Source of the DNA: Clostridioides difficile CD160
Lineage (GTDB): Bacteria > Bacillota > Clostridia > Peptostreptococcales > Peptostreptococcaceae
DNA length: 64,000 nucleotides
Direction: 5' to 3'
Assembly (NCBI RefSeq): GCF_000449425.2
Contig: NZ_AVHW01000095.1
Coordinates: 1 to 64,000, forward strand
Shown here piece by piece: positions 1 to 8,718 of the stretch (its first letter is position 1; each line of letters starts with the position of its first letter). The translations under genes were made by a program, and so were the position numbers. The notes below the pieces were generated by a model. The model saw only the letters and a list, made by a program, of their open reading frames with translations. It did no database searches and had not been told where the DNA came from.

Positions 1-452
1 TTTTTGAGGTTGTCGTTCACATAAGTTCGCTACTACCTATGCAGTTCTCTTATGAACTTCTTACACTTTCATGCAAGCACAGACTATATCTTATCCTTCG
101 GCATTATCCCGTTAAGGTCTACCCACTTCCACTACCAATAACTTGTAGTGTACTTCCCTCAAGAGGAATAGTCGTTGAAGTTTCTCCTATTCGGAGTTTA
201 CCTGCTGATTGCCCATTTTAAAGTACTTAGGGTTTAACCTTATACCATCTAACCAATTTTTTCTACTTTCGTAACTTTCACACTTAGGTTTATTTCATCC
301 TTATGTTTTAGTTTTTAGCTTTAGGGGTTTCCATCAATTCAAGTAGTATTGGATAGGTTCTATCCTATCTCTACATATAAGTTTCCCTATATGCTGACTA
401 TTTTAGCTACTAAATCATGACTAAAGTCACGAGTGTGCGTAGCTATTTTTTA
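1..452 (-). mobile_element. 5' part of an IStron (group I intron of a CdISt1-like element), truncated by the window
   Basis: Read on the minus strand, this segment carries the conserved group I intron core in the right order: P-like GATGGAAACCCC (324-339 region), Q AATCAGCAGG (201-210), R TTCAACGACTATTCC (165-179) and S AAGATATAGTCT (81-92). R and S can form P7 through GACTAT and ATAGTC. The likely 5' boundary is just inside a minus-strand TTGAT pentamer (453-457), the kind of target used by IS605-family IStrons. C. difficile IStrons join such an intron to a TnpA/TnpB-bearing IS605-like 3' part, which would lie beyond position 1. No protein gene of the element is inside the window. The intron class call is firm; the exact 5' splice site is inferred. 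Confidence 0.85.
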
Positions 453-577
453 ATCAAAAACTACAAGATAGTTCCTTGTGATGGATAGCATTAAATGATA
501 TAATTTTATTCATAATCTGTACACAGATATTGATAAGAAATATACAAAACAATTTATTAGAATTTGGAGGTAGAATT

Positions 578-1279
578 ATGGAACGTCTTATAACTGAATG
601 TTATGAATTTATGAAGGACTGCAACTTGACTTATGCTTTTTGTGGTGGGTATGCAATAGAATTATTTACAAATATAAAAACGCGTACTCATTCAGATGTA
701 GATATAACGTTATTTTCTGAAGATAGAAAACATATCATTGACTACATACTTGGTAAAGGCTGGGATATTTATGAACATCTACATTCAGAGAATTGTCTAA
801 GAAAAATTACTAACTCTAACGATGAAAGAGCTTTAAATTGTTTTTATGTGTGGGCAATAAAGCCGAACTGTTCATTTTTCAAAATAGAACCCACACCCTA
901 TGAAGATGATATTTTCAGTTTTGAAATTTTAGATAAAGAACAAACAAATTTTGATTTTATTGATATTATCTTTAATACAAGAAAAAACGGAGAATTTATT
1001 TGTGATAAAGAAAAAAACATATCGAGAGAACTTGATAAGGCAATATTATATCGTAATAATATACCATTTTTAGCTCCAGAAGTAATACTGTTTCTTATTG
1101 CAAATCCAGCATATCTTGAATCCGATTATCATAGAGAAAAAAACAGCCTTGATTTTGAATTTACTTCTCCTTTACTATCAAAAGAAAGTCTGGAATGGCT
1201 TATAAACGCGATTAAAAAAGCATATCCAGAGGGTAATAAACGACTAGAACAGATAATGGCTTTACAGCAAATATTATAA
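578..1279 (+). CDS. Nucleotidyltransferase-fold protein (aminoglycoside/lincosamide adenylyltransferase-like)
   Basis: The predicted protein is about 233 residues. Near its N-terminus it has a GGYAIELF motif followed by HSDVDITLF, which is the G-G...D-x-D signature of the nucleotidyltransferase fold, most like the PF10706-type antibiotic nucleotidyltransferases. The start is the ATG at 578 because GGAGG lies 7 bases upstream; an earlier in-frame alternative codon has no such site. It stands alone between the IStron and a convergent minus-strand operon. The family suggests transfer of a nucleotide to a small molecule, possibly an antibiotic, but the substrate cannot be read from sequence and a toxin-antitoxin or other role is not excluded. 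Confidence 0.65.
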   Translation: MERLITECYEFMKDCNLTYAFCGGYAIELFTNIKTRTHSDVDITLFSEDRKHIIDYILGKGWDIYEHLHSENCLRKITNSNDERALNCFYVWAIKPNCSFFKIEPTPYEDDIFSFEILDKEQTNFDFIDIIFNTRKNGEFICDKEKNISRELDKAILYRNNIPFLAPEVILFLIANPAYLESDYHREKNSLDFEFTSPLLSKESLEWLINAIKKAYPEGNKRLEQIMALQQIL

Positions 1280-1451
1280 GTAAATTTTAGACCACCTATA
1301 AATCCTCAGTTTCAAAATTAGCATAAAAATACCGTAAGGCACATAAATACAAACTATACTGGCATATAAGAACTTCTAAAGAAATAATCAAAAAGTATAG
1401 GTTTGATTTTACTTAAATATGTTTATAAGTACCATGTTATCTTCATAGCAG

Positions 1452-1531
1452 TAAAATGAACCATAAAGATTACTATAGATATAAAATATCCTTTGAATAT
1501 AATTTATAGTAATACATTATGGTTCATTTTA
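1452..1531. repeat. Long inverted repeat between convergent genes, terminator or MITE-like
   Basis: Perfect 15-bp outer arms (1452-1466 and 1517-1531, TAAAATGAACCATAA and its complement) enclose a second 8-bp inverted pair (1470-1477 and 1505-1512, TTACTATA/TATAGTAA). The whole can fold into one hairpin of about 80 nt. It lies in the 315-bp gap between the nucleotidyltransferase gene and the convergent DUF4004 gene, so a bidirectional terminator is the simplest reading. The symmetric ends also resemble a miniature element. Nothing else recognisable is in the gap. Confidence 0.55.
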
Positions 1532-1594
1532 TTATTCCTTTAAAACTATAACTTCGTCTAAATTTATCTTAGCTAATTTAGATAGGATAATCTA

Positions 1595-2215
1595 CTATGA
1601 CAATCTTATACTAATGTCATTTATTTCTTTCATCAAATCGATTTCAATAATCTTAACTACATCTTTTTCAAATCTTATCTTTTTGTAATCTAAACATCCT
1701 ACTACAAATGGAACTCCAAACTTTCTAAATAAATAAATCTTACCATTTTCATTATATATTGCTGTAAAGTTTTCTTCTATTATGTTCACTATCAGTTTTA
1801 ATTCTTCAAAAGTTATTGTAGATTTAACTAAGAATTTCTCTATTATATTCAATATAAGTAGTTCTTTTTTACCTATACTCTGCTCTTTTTTATATAAGTT
1901 TTGAAATATTTCCTTTGTATAATTACATATAACTTCTTTACTGAGAATAAAATCAATATCAAACTCTTTATTAGTATCTTTTTTCATAAACATATTTGCA
2001 ATATCATCAAGAGAAGTCTCTTCTTTCATAGATAATATTAATTCTATTCTCTCTAGTATTTTATCTCTTGGAAAGAACGTTTCTTGACCTGTAAAAGCTG
2101 ATTTTTTTATAAACCATTCTTCTGGTATAATATTTTTTCTTTTCCATCTATATAATTGCCCATAAGATATATTAGTTTTACTCAGTAAATCTTTCTTAGA
2201 TATTAATTCTTCCAT
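1595..2215 (-). CDS. DUF4004 family protein with MerR-like HTH (YhbD-like)
   Basis: The protein is 206 residues. The N-terminal 70 residues (SKKDLLSKTNISYGQLYRWK, then PEEWFIKKSAFTGQETFFPR) match the DUF4004/YhbD type, which starts with a MerR-like winged helix. The C-terminal part has no motif I can name. It is the last gene of a three-gene unit with two bactofilin-like genes upstream, only 7 bp after the stop of the first. The same association (yhbD-yhbE-yhbF) exists in Bacillus subtilis, where YhbE and YhbF are the bactofilins BacE and BacF. A regulatory or assembly role tied to the bactofilins is inferred from context only. Confidence 0.7.
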   Translation of the reverse strand: MEELISKKDLLSKTNISYGQLYRWKRKNIIPEEWFIKKSAFTGQETFFPRDKILERIELILSMKEETSLDDIANMFMKKDTNKEFDIDFILSKEVICNYTKEIFQNLYKKEQSIGKKELLILNIIEKFLVKSTITFEELKLIVNIIEENFTAIYNENGKIYLFRKFGVPFVVGCLDYKKIRFEKDVVKIIEIDLMKEINDISIRLS

Positions 2216-2222
2216 AACTTCT

Positions 2223-2990
2223 CTAGCCCACCTTTATACTGTTTTTTACAGTAGAATTATCTGAAATTGATAAATTATCACTGTATTCAATATTTCCAAC
2301 ATCACAATTATCTACTAAAGATATATTTTTTCCACGTATATCTTTTATTGATGCATCCTCTAATTCAATAGTATCTCCCTCTATCAAGTCACATTTAAAT
2401 TTTCCAGAAAAAATATTAATAATTTTGATTAATTGAAAAGCATTTTTACTTCTTCCTATTTGTATATTAGTTGCTCCTATCTCCTTACAGTAAGAACCTC
2501 CTCCTGAATAAACATATATATTTTCTCCATTTAAAAGGCCATCACATTTTATAGCTCCATATACCTTTATATCTTCACATTCTATATTTGCTTTATTTCT
2601 CATTTCACCATATATTTTTATATCTTGTGCATACATATTTTCATTTACACTTAATTGTCCTTTTATTGTAACATTATTACATTTCAGTTTCCCATCAACT
2701 TTCTGTTGAGCAGTTATAACCAAGTCATCTACCTCTGCATCTCCATCTATACTAAGTTGACCATTCACTCTTACACGTTCTGCTTTAAGATTACCTCTTA
2801 TAACAGCCTTTCCATTTACTACAAAGTTTTTTATATTTATATTACCTTCAAACTTTGCATCTCCAAACACTTTTACTTCATCACTTGTAACATTTCCTTT
2901 TGATTTAGCACTTCCCATGATTTTTATGCTTTCATATTCCCCACTGCTTACAAATCCTTCTCCAAGTATTTTTATAGACCCTTTTTCCAT
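2223..2990 (-). CDS. Bactofilin-like polymer-forming protein (YhbE-like)
   Basis: The 255-residue protein is built from short repeating beta-strand units with regularly spaced glycine, valine and asparagine (for example IKIMGSAKSKGNVTSDEVKV), as in the right-handed beta-helix of polymer-forming cytoskeletal proteins (bactofilins). It has no signal peptide or transmembrane segment, so it is probably cytosolic or peripherally membrane bound. An ATG at 2990 follows a GAGGT ribosome binding site. It is the middle gene of the bactofilin operon and resembles the upstream gene in layout, which points to an old duplication. In B. subtilis the related pair takes part in flagellar assembly; that role is not shown here. 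Confidence 0.78.
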   Translation of the reverse strand: MEKGSIKILGEGFVSSGEYESIKIMGSAKSKGNVTSDEVKVFGDAKFEGNINIKNFVVNGKAVIRGNLKAERVRVNGQLSIDGDAEVDDLVITAQQKVDGKLKCNNVTIKGQLSVNENMYAQDIKIYGEMRNKANIECEDIKVYGAIKCDGLLNGENIYVYSGGGSYCKEIGATNIQIGRSKNAFQLIKIINIFSGKFKCDLIEGDTIELEDASIKDIRGKNISLVDNCDVGNIEYSDNLSISDNSTVKNSIKVG

Positions 2991-3030
2991 ACTATTACCT
3001 CATTTTAAATTTTATTTTTAAAACCATTTA

Positions 3031-3852
3031 TTACTTATCTTTCTTTAAGTTTACTGTCTCATTTATATTCTTTATTTCAGCAACTATTGAATCTTCATCA
3101 ATCTCTATACTTTCACTGTACTCTAAACTTTCTATATAACATCCCTTACCTACTTTAATGTTTTTACCTCTCACAACTTTGATTTCACTATTTTCTAAGC
3201 TTATTTCATCTGCTTCTATAATATTTGCAAATAATTTACTTTCTGTATATGTTCTAACTGATAATAGACCTAAACCTATTAAATTTGAAGATATTTTTTC
3301 AAAGTTTATAGGCTTTTTCTCCAACATATGAAACTTTTTACAATAGTCTCCATGACCTTTTTTTATATTTATCCTACTTGCTCCAACTTCATTAAAATTA
3401 GAAATTCCATTCAAACTAATATTAATTTCTTCACAGTTCAAAAATCCGTTACAATTTAAAATTCCACTTAAATTGATGTTTTCACAATCTATATTCTCAT
3501 TGGCCTTTAAATATCCTTTTCCATGAATAATATCCGACTTTATATTTCCCTCAACATTAATAATTCCACCAGTATCTATTTCGATAGAATTAATATTTCC
3601 TGTGCATTTAAGAAGTCCAGATATATCCACTTTTGAAGCCAATATATTTCCTTCCACTTTACTTAAACCTGATGTAAAAAATTCATTACATTCTGTTGTT
3701 CCAAACACTTTTGCTGAACCAGAAGAATCAAATTTACTACATTTTACATTTCCTTCTATCTTTCCTGTTCCTGTTACATTAACATTATCAAAAATTCCAC
3801 CTTTACACTTTCCAACTCCATTAAAGTCTAGTGAATTTAATCCTTCATTCAT
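3031..3852 (-). CDS. Bactofilin-like polymer-forming protein (YhbF-like)
   Basis: The 273-residue protein has the same beta-helical repeat pattern as its downstream neighbour (GKIEGNVKCSKFDSSGSAKV and several similar units). Both proteins also share a C-terminal segment (DEISLENSEIKVVRGKNIKV here, IELEDASIKDIRGKNISLV in the partner), so they are paralogues. The start ATG at 3852 follows AAAGGA. This is the first gene of the operon; its promoter should lie between 3853 and about 3990. The two proteins probably co-polymerise; that is inference. Confidence 0.78.
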   Translation of the reverse strand: MNEGLNSLDFNGVGKCKGGIFDNVNVTGTGKIEGNVKCSKFDSSGSAKVFGTTECNEFFTSGLSKVEGNILASKVDISGLLKCTGNINSIEIDTGGIINVEGNIKSDIIHGKGYLKANENIDCENINLSGILNCNGFLNCEEINISLNGISNFNEVGASRINIKKGHGDYCKKFHMLEKKPINFEKISSNLIGLGLLSVRTYTESKLFANIIEADEISLENSEIKVVRGKNIKVGKGCYIESLEYSESIEIDEDSIVAEIKNINETVNLKKDK

Positions 3853-3992
3853 AATGATATCCTTTCATTAACATATTTTATCCTTAAATTTAATATAACA
3901 AAACATTGTTACGTTGTCAAGTATAATAATTATACTCAATAAAATAATCCTCATTTAATATCTATTTCAATTTATATAAATAATCAAAAAAA

Positions 3993-4069
3993 TAATAGGG
4001 AAATATTATATTCAAACTATAAATCTAAGTCGCTTAGATTTGTGGTTTAAGTAAAATATATCCCTATTA
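3993..4069 (-). terminator. Terminator after the phosphonate gene
   Basis: Nested hairpin: outer arms TAATAGGGA (3993-4001) and TCCCTATTA (4061-4069), inner arms AAATCTAAG (4021-4029) and CTTAGATTT (4033-4041). On the minus strand it is followed by a T-rich run, as expected for an intrinsic terminator of the gene ending at 4151. Confidence 0.7.
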
Positions 4070-4150
4070 CTCAGTCTTTATATATTTTTTTATATAAACT
4101 TATAAAGTATTATTCTCTAAACTCTATAATAATTCACAATCCATCACCTT

Positions 4151-6061
4151 CTACATATTGATGAATTTTTCGATTATATCAGCCAATCTCTCCATGTCTG
4201 TTGGATAAACTTCTCCTATACTACCTATTCTAAATGTATCTATATCAGTCAATTTTCCTGGATAAATAACAAATCCATTCTCTTTTAGATAAGTATAAAA
4301 TTCCATAAATTCAAATTTTGCATTTTTAGGATATAAAAAAGTTGTTATTACAGGTGATTGAGCACCATCATTTACCAAAGTGTCAAAACCTAAAGATTTT
4401 AATCTTGATGCTATTGTAAACTGATTCTCTTTATATCTAGCGTATCTTTTTTCAACAGAACCTTCTTCTTCTAACTCCAATAATGCTTGATAAAAGGCTC
4501 TTACAACATGTGTAGGTGAAGTAAATCTCCATTTACCATTATTCTTCTCCATAGTATCCCATTGTGCATACACATCAAGAGACAATGACTTAGCTATACC
4601 TTTACATTTAGATAATTCTTCTTTATTAGCTATTATAAAACCAAATCCAGGTACTCCTTGTATACACTTATTAGAGCTACTAACTAGAAAATCTATATTA
4701 AAATCTTCAACATCAATCTCAATTCCTCCAAAACTACTCATAGCATCAACTATATAAATCTTATTATATTCTTTTGCAAGTTTTCCTACTTCTTGTATAG
4801 GATTTAATCTACCTGTAGTAGTTTCACAGTGAACCATTGATATATGTGTTATATCTTTATTTTCCTTCAATAAATTTTCTACTACATTTAAATCAACTGC
4901 CTCTACATCTTTAAATGTACAATCAATAAATTCTATATTTAAATAATTACATATATCTTTCATTCTCTTTCCGTATGCTCCATTTGCAATTACAAGAAGT
5001 TTACCATCTTCTGGAATGGTACTTCCTATTGTAGCTTCCACTGAGAAAGTCCCACTTCCTTGCATTAATACACTTGTGTACTTATCTGTATTTTTTGTTC
5101 CTAGAGATACTAATCTTCTTCTGACATCTTGTACTAAGTCATTATATTCAACATCCCAAGTACACCAGTCTTTTAACATAGACGCCCTTACTGATTTAGT
5201 AGTAGATAGTGGCCCTGGTGTAAGCAATATGTAATCATTTTCTGGTACAAAGTCTGACTTAATAGTTTCATTTTCTATTTTTACTAAAACATCTTCTAAT
5301 TGAGCCATAGTTTCTATTACAAAATGTGCACCTGCTTTTTTAAATTTCTTTGAAACTGCATCCATCTTAACTTTTAACTCTTCTTTATCCATGTTATCTA
5401 CTTCTTCTTGTGTAAGTCCTAATTCACTTGAACCTTTTATTACAGCAACACTCCACATTCCTGCATTTACGCCTTCTTTTACATCACTTATTGTATCTCC
5501 TACTTTTACCATAGAACTCATAGGTGATACTCCTAGAGCTTCAGCATTTTTATAGCACATCCAAGGATATGGTCTTCCTTGAGATACTTCTGATGGTGTT
5601 ACAAGAAAATCTGGTGAGTACCCTTTTTTTGCTGCGTTTGGTTCAACTATATTCATCATCTCTCTTGTATAACCTGTTGTAGAACCTATTTTTAATCCAT
5701 TCTTTCTTAATTTCTCAACAGTTTCAACAACATGAGGAATTGGAGTTGTATATTCTTCTAATGTTTCAAATAACATTGGCTCAAATTCAGCATAAAGCTC
5801 ATTCACATCTTCTTCAGTTGGTACTTTACCAAACTTTTCTGACCAAAGGTTTTTTATTCTATCCATTTCACACATTTCTCTTATATGGTCTATCTTTAAT
5901 TTTCCCATAGGCTTTCTTGCTTCTTCCATTGTTACATCTATACCTCTTCTTTTAAATATCTCTATGAATACATTAAGAGGTGCAAAACATCCATAATCAA
6001 CTGTTGTTCCAGCCCAATCAAATACTACTGCCTTTATTTTTTCTCCATATATCTTTTTCAT
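4151..6061 (-). CDS. phnXW: Bifunctional phosphonoacetaldehyde hydrolase / 2-aminoethylphosphonate-pyruvate transaminase fusion
   Basis: Two enzymes are fused in one 636-residue chain. Residues 1 to about 265 are a HAD-type phosphonatase (PhnX), with the nucleophile motif [12 protein letters not shown], the cap lysine region [12 protein letters not shown], and [13 protein letters not shown]. Residues from about 280 on are a class V aminotransferase (PhnW), starting [11 protein letters not shown] and with the PLP lysine in SSSNKCIQG. PhnW converts 2-aminoethylphosphonate plus pyruvate to phosphonoacetaldehyde and alanine; PhnX splits phosphonoacetaldehyde into acetaldehyde and phosphate. The fusion order is the reverse of the reaction order. 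I start at the ATG at 6061, preceded by GGGGG; another ATG is 15 bases upstream. A DeoR-type gene upstream probably regulates it. Confidence 0.92.
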   Translation of the reverse strand: MKKIYGEKIKAVVFDWAGTTVDYGCFAPLNVFIEIFKRRGIDVTMEEARKPMGKLKIDHIREMCEMDRIKNLWSEKFGKVPTEEDVNELYAEFEPMLFETLEEYTTPIPHVVETVEKLRKNGLKIGSTTGYTREMMNIVEPNAAKKGYSPDFLVTPSEVSQGRPYPWMCYKNAEALGVSPMSSMVKVGDTISDVKEGVNAGMWSVAVIKGSSELGLTQEEVDNMDKEELKVKMDAVSKKFKKAGAHFVIETMAQLEDVLVKIENETIKSDFVPENDYILLTPGPLSTTKSVRASMLKDWCTWDVEYNDLVQDVRRRLVSLGTKNTDKYTSVLMQGSGTFSVEATIGSTIPEDGKLLVIANGAYGKRMKDICNYLNIEFIDCTFKDVEAVDLNVVENLLKENKDITHISMVHCETTTGRLNPIQEVGKLAKEYNKIYIVDAMSSFGGIEIDVEDFNIDFLVSSSNKCIQGVPGFGFIIANKEELSKCKGIAKSLSLDVYAQWDTMEKNNGKWRFTSPTHVVRAFYQALLELEEEGSVEKRYARYKENQFTIASRLKSLGFDTLVNDGAQSPVITTFLYPKNAKFEFMEFYTYLKENGFVIYPGKLTDIDTFRIGSIGEVYPTDMERLADIIEKFINM

Positions 6062-6185
6062 ATTTATAGCCCCCATAGATTCTTTTTAGAATTTTTGTGT
6101 TTTTAATTGTTTTTACTTTTAAAGTATAACTTTTACATGTTAATTATACATCATATTTAGGTTAAATGTATATTAAATTTCTGTT

Positions 6186-6205
6186 TTTAGTTGGTTTTAG
6201 TTGGT
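6186..6205. promoter_or_regulatory. Perfect 10-bp tandem repeat, possible DeoR operator
   Basis: TTTAGTTGGT occurs twice head to tail (6186-6195, 6196-6205) in the gap between the DeoR-type regulator and the phosphonate fusion gene, upstream of the latter. Position and repetition fit an operator; binding is inferred. Confidence 0.35.
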
Positions 6206-6319
6206 TGTACTTGTTTTTACTATTCTATATAAAAACTTCACAAAACTCCAAATTATAAGTTGAAATTTCCTTTTTCATATAAATCTATGAGTCAGTTACA
6301 TTTTATAATTTTATTGTAT

Positions 6320-7105
6320 TTATTTTGCTTCTATCCATGTTATGTTTATTTCATTTAATTTATCTCTCCATTCATTTGGAGGTTCTATATCACAAATTAC
6401 AAAATCCAATTCTTCTAAATCTGCTATCTTATACATACTTACAATTCCAATTTTAGAACTATCGCACAGTACAAAACTCTCTTTTGAATTTTTTATATAT
6501 TCTTTTGATAACAGTGCTTTATTTTGGTCTATACTACTAATCCCAAAGCTATCAAGTATACCTTCACTAGATATAAAGGCTTTATCCACATATAAGTTTC
6601 TCATAGTATCTATTGACATTGGACATGCTGTTCTTTGATGCTTTAAATTTACTTTTCCCCCAATAAATATAACTTCCCCATCAAATAAACCTTGATTTTC
6701 ATAAGAAATCAACTTTGATAGTACAGGATAAGAATTTGTAATAACTTTTAGATTTTTTACGGATACTATGTAATCCACAATTTGTAAATTAGTAGTACCT
6801 TCATCTATGACAATTGATTCATTATCATTCACGAATTTAGCTGCATATTTAGCAATAATCTGTTTTTTATCTAAATTAGTACTATTTCTCTTTATATGCG
6901 CTGGTTCAATTACTCCATAATTTATTTTTACAGCACCACCATAAACCTTATTTAATTTATTTTCATTTTCTAATTCTTCCAAATACCTTCTTATTGTTTC
7001 TGATGATACCTCTAGTTTTTTTACTAACTCTTTTGTATTTACTTTACCTTTTGAATCTAATAATTTAAGTATTTCTTTCTTTCTATCTATTGAATTTAAA
7101 GACAT
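6320..7105 (-). CDS. DeoR/GlpR family transcriptional regulator
   Basis: The 261-residue protein has an N-terminal DeoR winged helix (RKKEILKLLDSKGKVNTKEL, then SSETIRRYLEELE) and a C-terminal sugar-phosphate-isomerase-like effector domain (DEGTTNLQIVDY, LCDSSKIG). Members of this family bind phosphorylated small molecules and usually repress nearby catabolic genes. The neighbour downstream on the same strand is the phosphonate-degrading fusion enzyme, 258 bp away, so control of phosphonate use is the obvious proposal. AGGAGG precedes the ATG. The effector is unknown. Confidence 0.85.
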   Translation of the reverse strand: MSLNSIDRKKEILKLLDSKGKVNTKELVKKLEVSSETIRRYLEELENENKLNKVYGGAVKINYGVIEPAHIKRNSTNLDKKQIIAKYAAKFVNDNESIVIDEGTTNLQIVDYIVSVKNLKVITNSYPVLSKLISYENQGLFDGEVIFIGGKVNLKHQRTACPMSIDTMRNLYVDKAFISSEGILDSFGISSIDQNKALLSKEYIKNSKESFVLCDSSKIGIVSMYKIADLEELDFVICDIEPPNEWRDKLNEINITWIEAK

Positions 7106-7241
7106 TGACTTTCCTCCTAAATATGTATATTTTGCTCCTATAATATTACAATAATACCTACCTTTACAAAATTATTATTCCATGATAAACATTTTCACTC
7201 AATTAAAGTTCAATTTAAAAGAATGTATATTATAATAAAAA

Positions 7242-7273
7242 AAGTCCATCAAATATTAATATCAGATGGACTT
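7242..7273 (-). terminator. Terminator of the dlt operon
   Basis: Arms AAGTCCATC (7242-7250) and GATGGACTT (7265-7273); on the minus strand the stem is followed directly by a run of T. It lies about 50 bp past the dltC stop. Confidence 0.85.
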
Positions 7274-7320
7274 GGTAAAACTTTATTTTATAAAATAATA
7301 TTTAAAACTTAACTATTAAT

Positions 7321-7551
7321 TTATTTTCTTGTCTCCAAGAATTTTACTAAATTATTTACAGTAGACATATCTTTTCTCTCTAAATCAGTTGGTTGAAGTT
7401 CTATACCTAGTCTATTTTCAATTTCAAGTAAAACCTCAATTATAGCTAATGAGTCTAAAAGCTCTGTCTCAAATAAGTTAAGGTCTAAATCTTCTCTTAT
7501 CTCATCAGTTCCTAATACATCTTCAAATATTTCTATAACTGTTTCTTGCAT
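7321..7551 (-). CDS. dltC: D-alanyl carrier protein DltC
   Basis: This is a 76-residue acyl-carrier-type protein with the phosphopantetheine-accepting serine in ELLDSLAIIEVL. DltA charges it with D-alanine, and the DltB/DltD membrane machinery transfers the residue to teichoic acids outside the cell. The length is that of the family, and AAGGAGG lies before the ATG. It is the last gene of dltD-dltX-dltA-dltB-dltC, 18 bp after dltB, followed by a clear terminator. D-alanylation lowers the negative surface charge and, in C. difficile, contributes to resistance to cationic antimicrobial peptides. Confidence 0.95.
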   Translation of the reverse strand: MQETVIEIFEDVLGTDEIREDLDLNLFETELLDSLAIIEVLLEIENRLGIELQPTDLERKDMSTVNNLVKFLETRK

Positions 7552-7569
7552 AAATTTGCCTCCTTAAAA

Positions 7570-8718
7570 TTAAGCTAAATAACCTGAGAATATCAGTAAT
7601 CCAAAACATACAATATGGAATGTAATGAAAATTTGAACTCTCTCGAACCATTTTTCTTTTTTATGTTTTTTATAAAATTTAGATTTTCTCTGATATATAT
7701 CAGTTAAAACAAGCGCTAGTCCTTGATATACTCCATATGCAACGTAATACCAAGTTAGCCCATGCCAAAATCCCATAGTTATCATGGTTATCATCTGAGC
7801 TACATGAGCAGCAGTAGTCCTTTTCTTAAACCTTTTCTTTCTCATTGATGACATAACGAATCTTGAAAAAATATAATCTCCAAACCATCTTGAAAGACTT
7901 ATATGCCATCTTGTCCAGAATTCCTTCATATCTTTACTGATGAATGGCTTGTCAAAGTTTATAGGTACTTGTATTCCAAATATGTATCCTGCCCCTATAG
8001 CAAATAGACTATAACCTGCAAAGTCGAAGAATAAGTATAAGCTGTATGCATACATATAGCTTAAAATATTTATAAAACTCATATCTTTAGGTATTCTTGA
8101 TACCCAATATGTATTTATCAAAAATGCTATAACAAACTTATAACCTACACCCATAACAATATTTTTTATTCCAGGCAGCAAGTATTCTTCTAGATACTCT
8201 TTTCTAGATATTTGTTTTTCCAAATCTTTCTCAAAACGTCTTGACCTATCAATAGGACCAGAACTTAATGTTGGAAAAAATAGCATAAAATAAAGCATTT
8301 TTGAAATTTTAACTTCTTTTATAGCTCCATCATAAATCTCAATAACCATTTGTATAGTTCTGAAATTTAAGTATGATATTCCAATAAATCCAATTATCCC
8401 AAAAGAAGTAACTGGAGATATTTTGTTGATTATTATTGGGAGCATTGATGCAAACAAGAAGCCCCAATATATGTATTTATTTTTAGTTTTTCTTCTTACA
8501 TATTCATATCCTTTAACTATTATCACTTCAAAAATAATAAATATCACTAGGTATTTTAGTTGGACATCCATTCCTATAATTAAGAATACCATGAATAAAC
8601 TTGCCAACATACCATAATACTTTATATTCTTACCCATTAGACCTAAAATCACTGCTGGTATTGATGTTAATAATAATATATAAAGATAAAAATAATCTCC
8701 ATACTGTGAAAAAATCAT
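7570..8718 (-). CDS. dltB: D-alanyl transfer protein DltB (MBOAT family)
   Basis: The 382-residue polytopic membrane protein has many hydrophobic helices and the MBOAT signature around residues 260-320: EFWTRWHISLSRWFGDYIF, then MGFWHGLTWYYVAYG, which contains the conserved membrane histidine. In the Dlt pathway it moves D-alanine from DltC across the membrane. Its ATG overlaps the dltA stop by one base (TAATG), a sign of translational coupling. Length is normal for the family and nothing is missing. Confidence 0.95.
   Translation of the reverse strand: MIFSQYGDYFYLYILLLTSIPAVILGLMGKNIKYYGMLASLFMVFLIIGMDVQLKYLVIFIIFEVIIVKGYEYVRRKTKNKYIYWGFLFASMLPIIINKISPVTSFGIIGFIGISYLNFRTIQMVIEIYDGAIKEVKISKMLYFMLFFPTLSSGPIDRSRRFEKDLEKQISRKEYLEEYLLPGIKNIVMGVGYKFVIAFLINTYWVSRIPKDMSFINILSYMYAYSLYLFFDFAGYSLFAIGAGYIFGIQVPINFDKPFISKDMKEFWTRWHISLSRWFGDYIFSRFVMSSMRKKRFKKRTTAAHVAQMITMITMGFWHGLTWYYVAYGVYQGLALVLTDIYQRKSKFYKKHKKEKWFERVQIFITFHIVCFGLLIFSGYLA

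Noticed and set aside
39..221. 60-residue open frame at the left edge
   Set aside because: It lies inside the group I intron core on the opposite strand and has no ribosome binding site.
2655..2903. Plus-strand open frame opposite the bactofilin gene
   Set aside because: Antisense shadow rich in cysteine, isoleucine and tyrosine with no ribosome binding site; similar antisense frames throughout were also dropped.
7570..8718. Alginate acetylation protein (AlgI) for the MBOAT gene
   Set aside because: The fold is the same, but dltA, dltC, dltD and dltX around it fix it as DltB.
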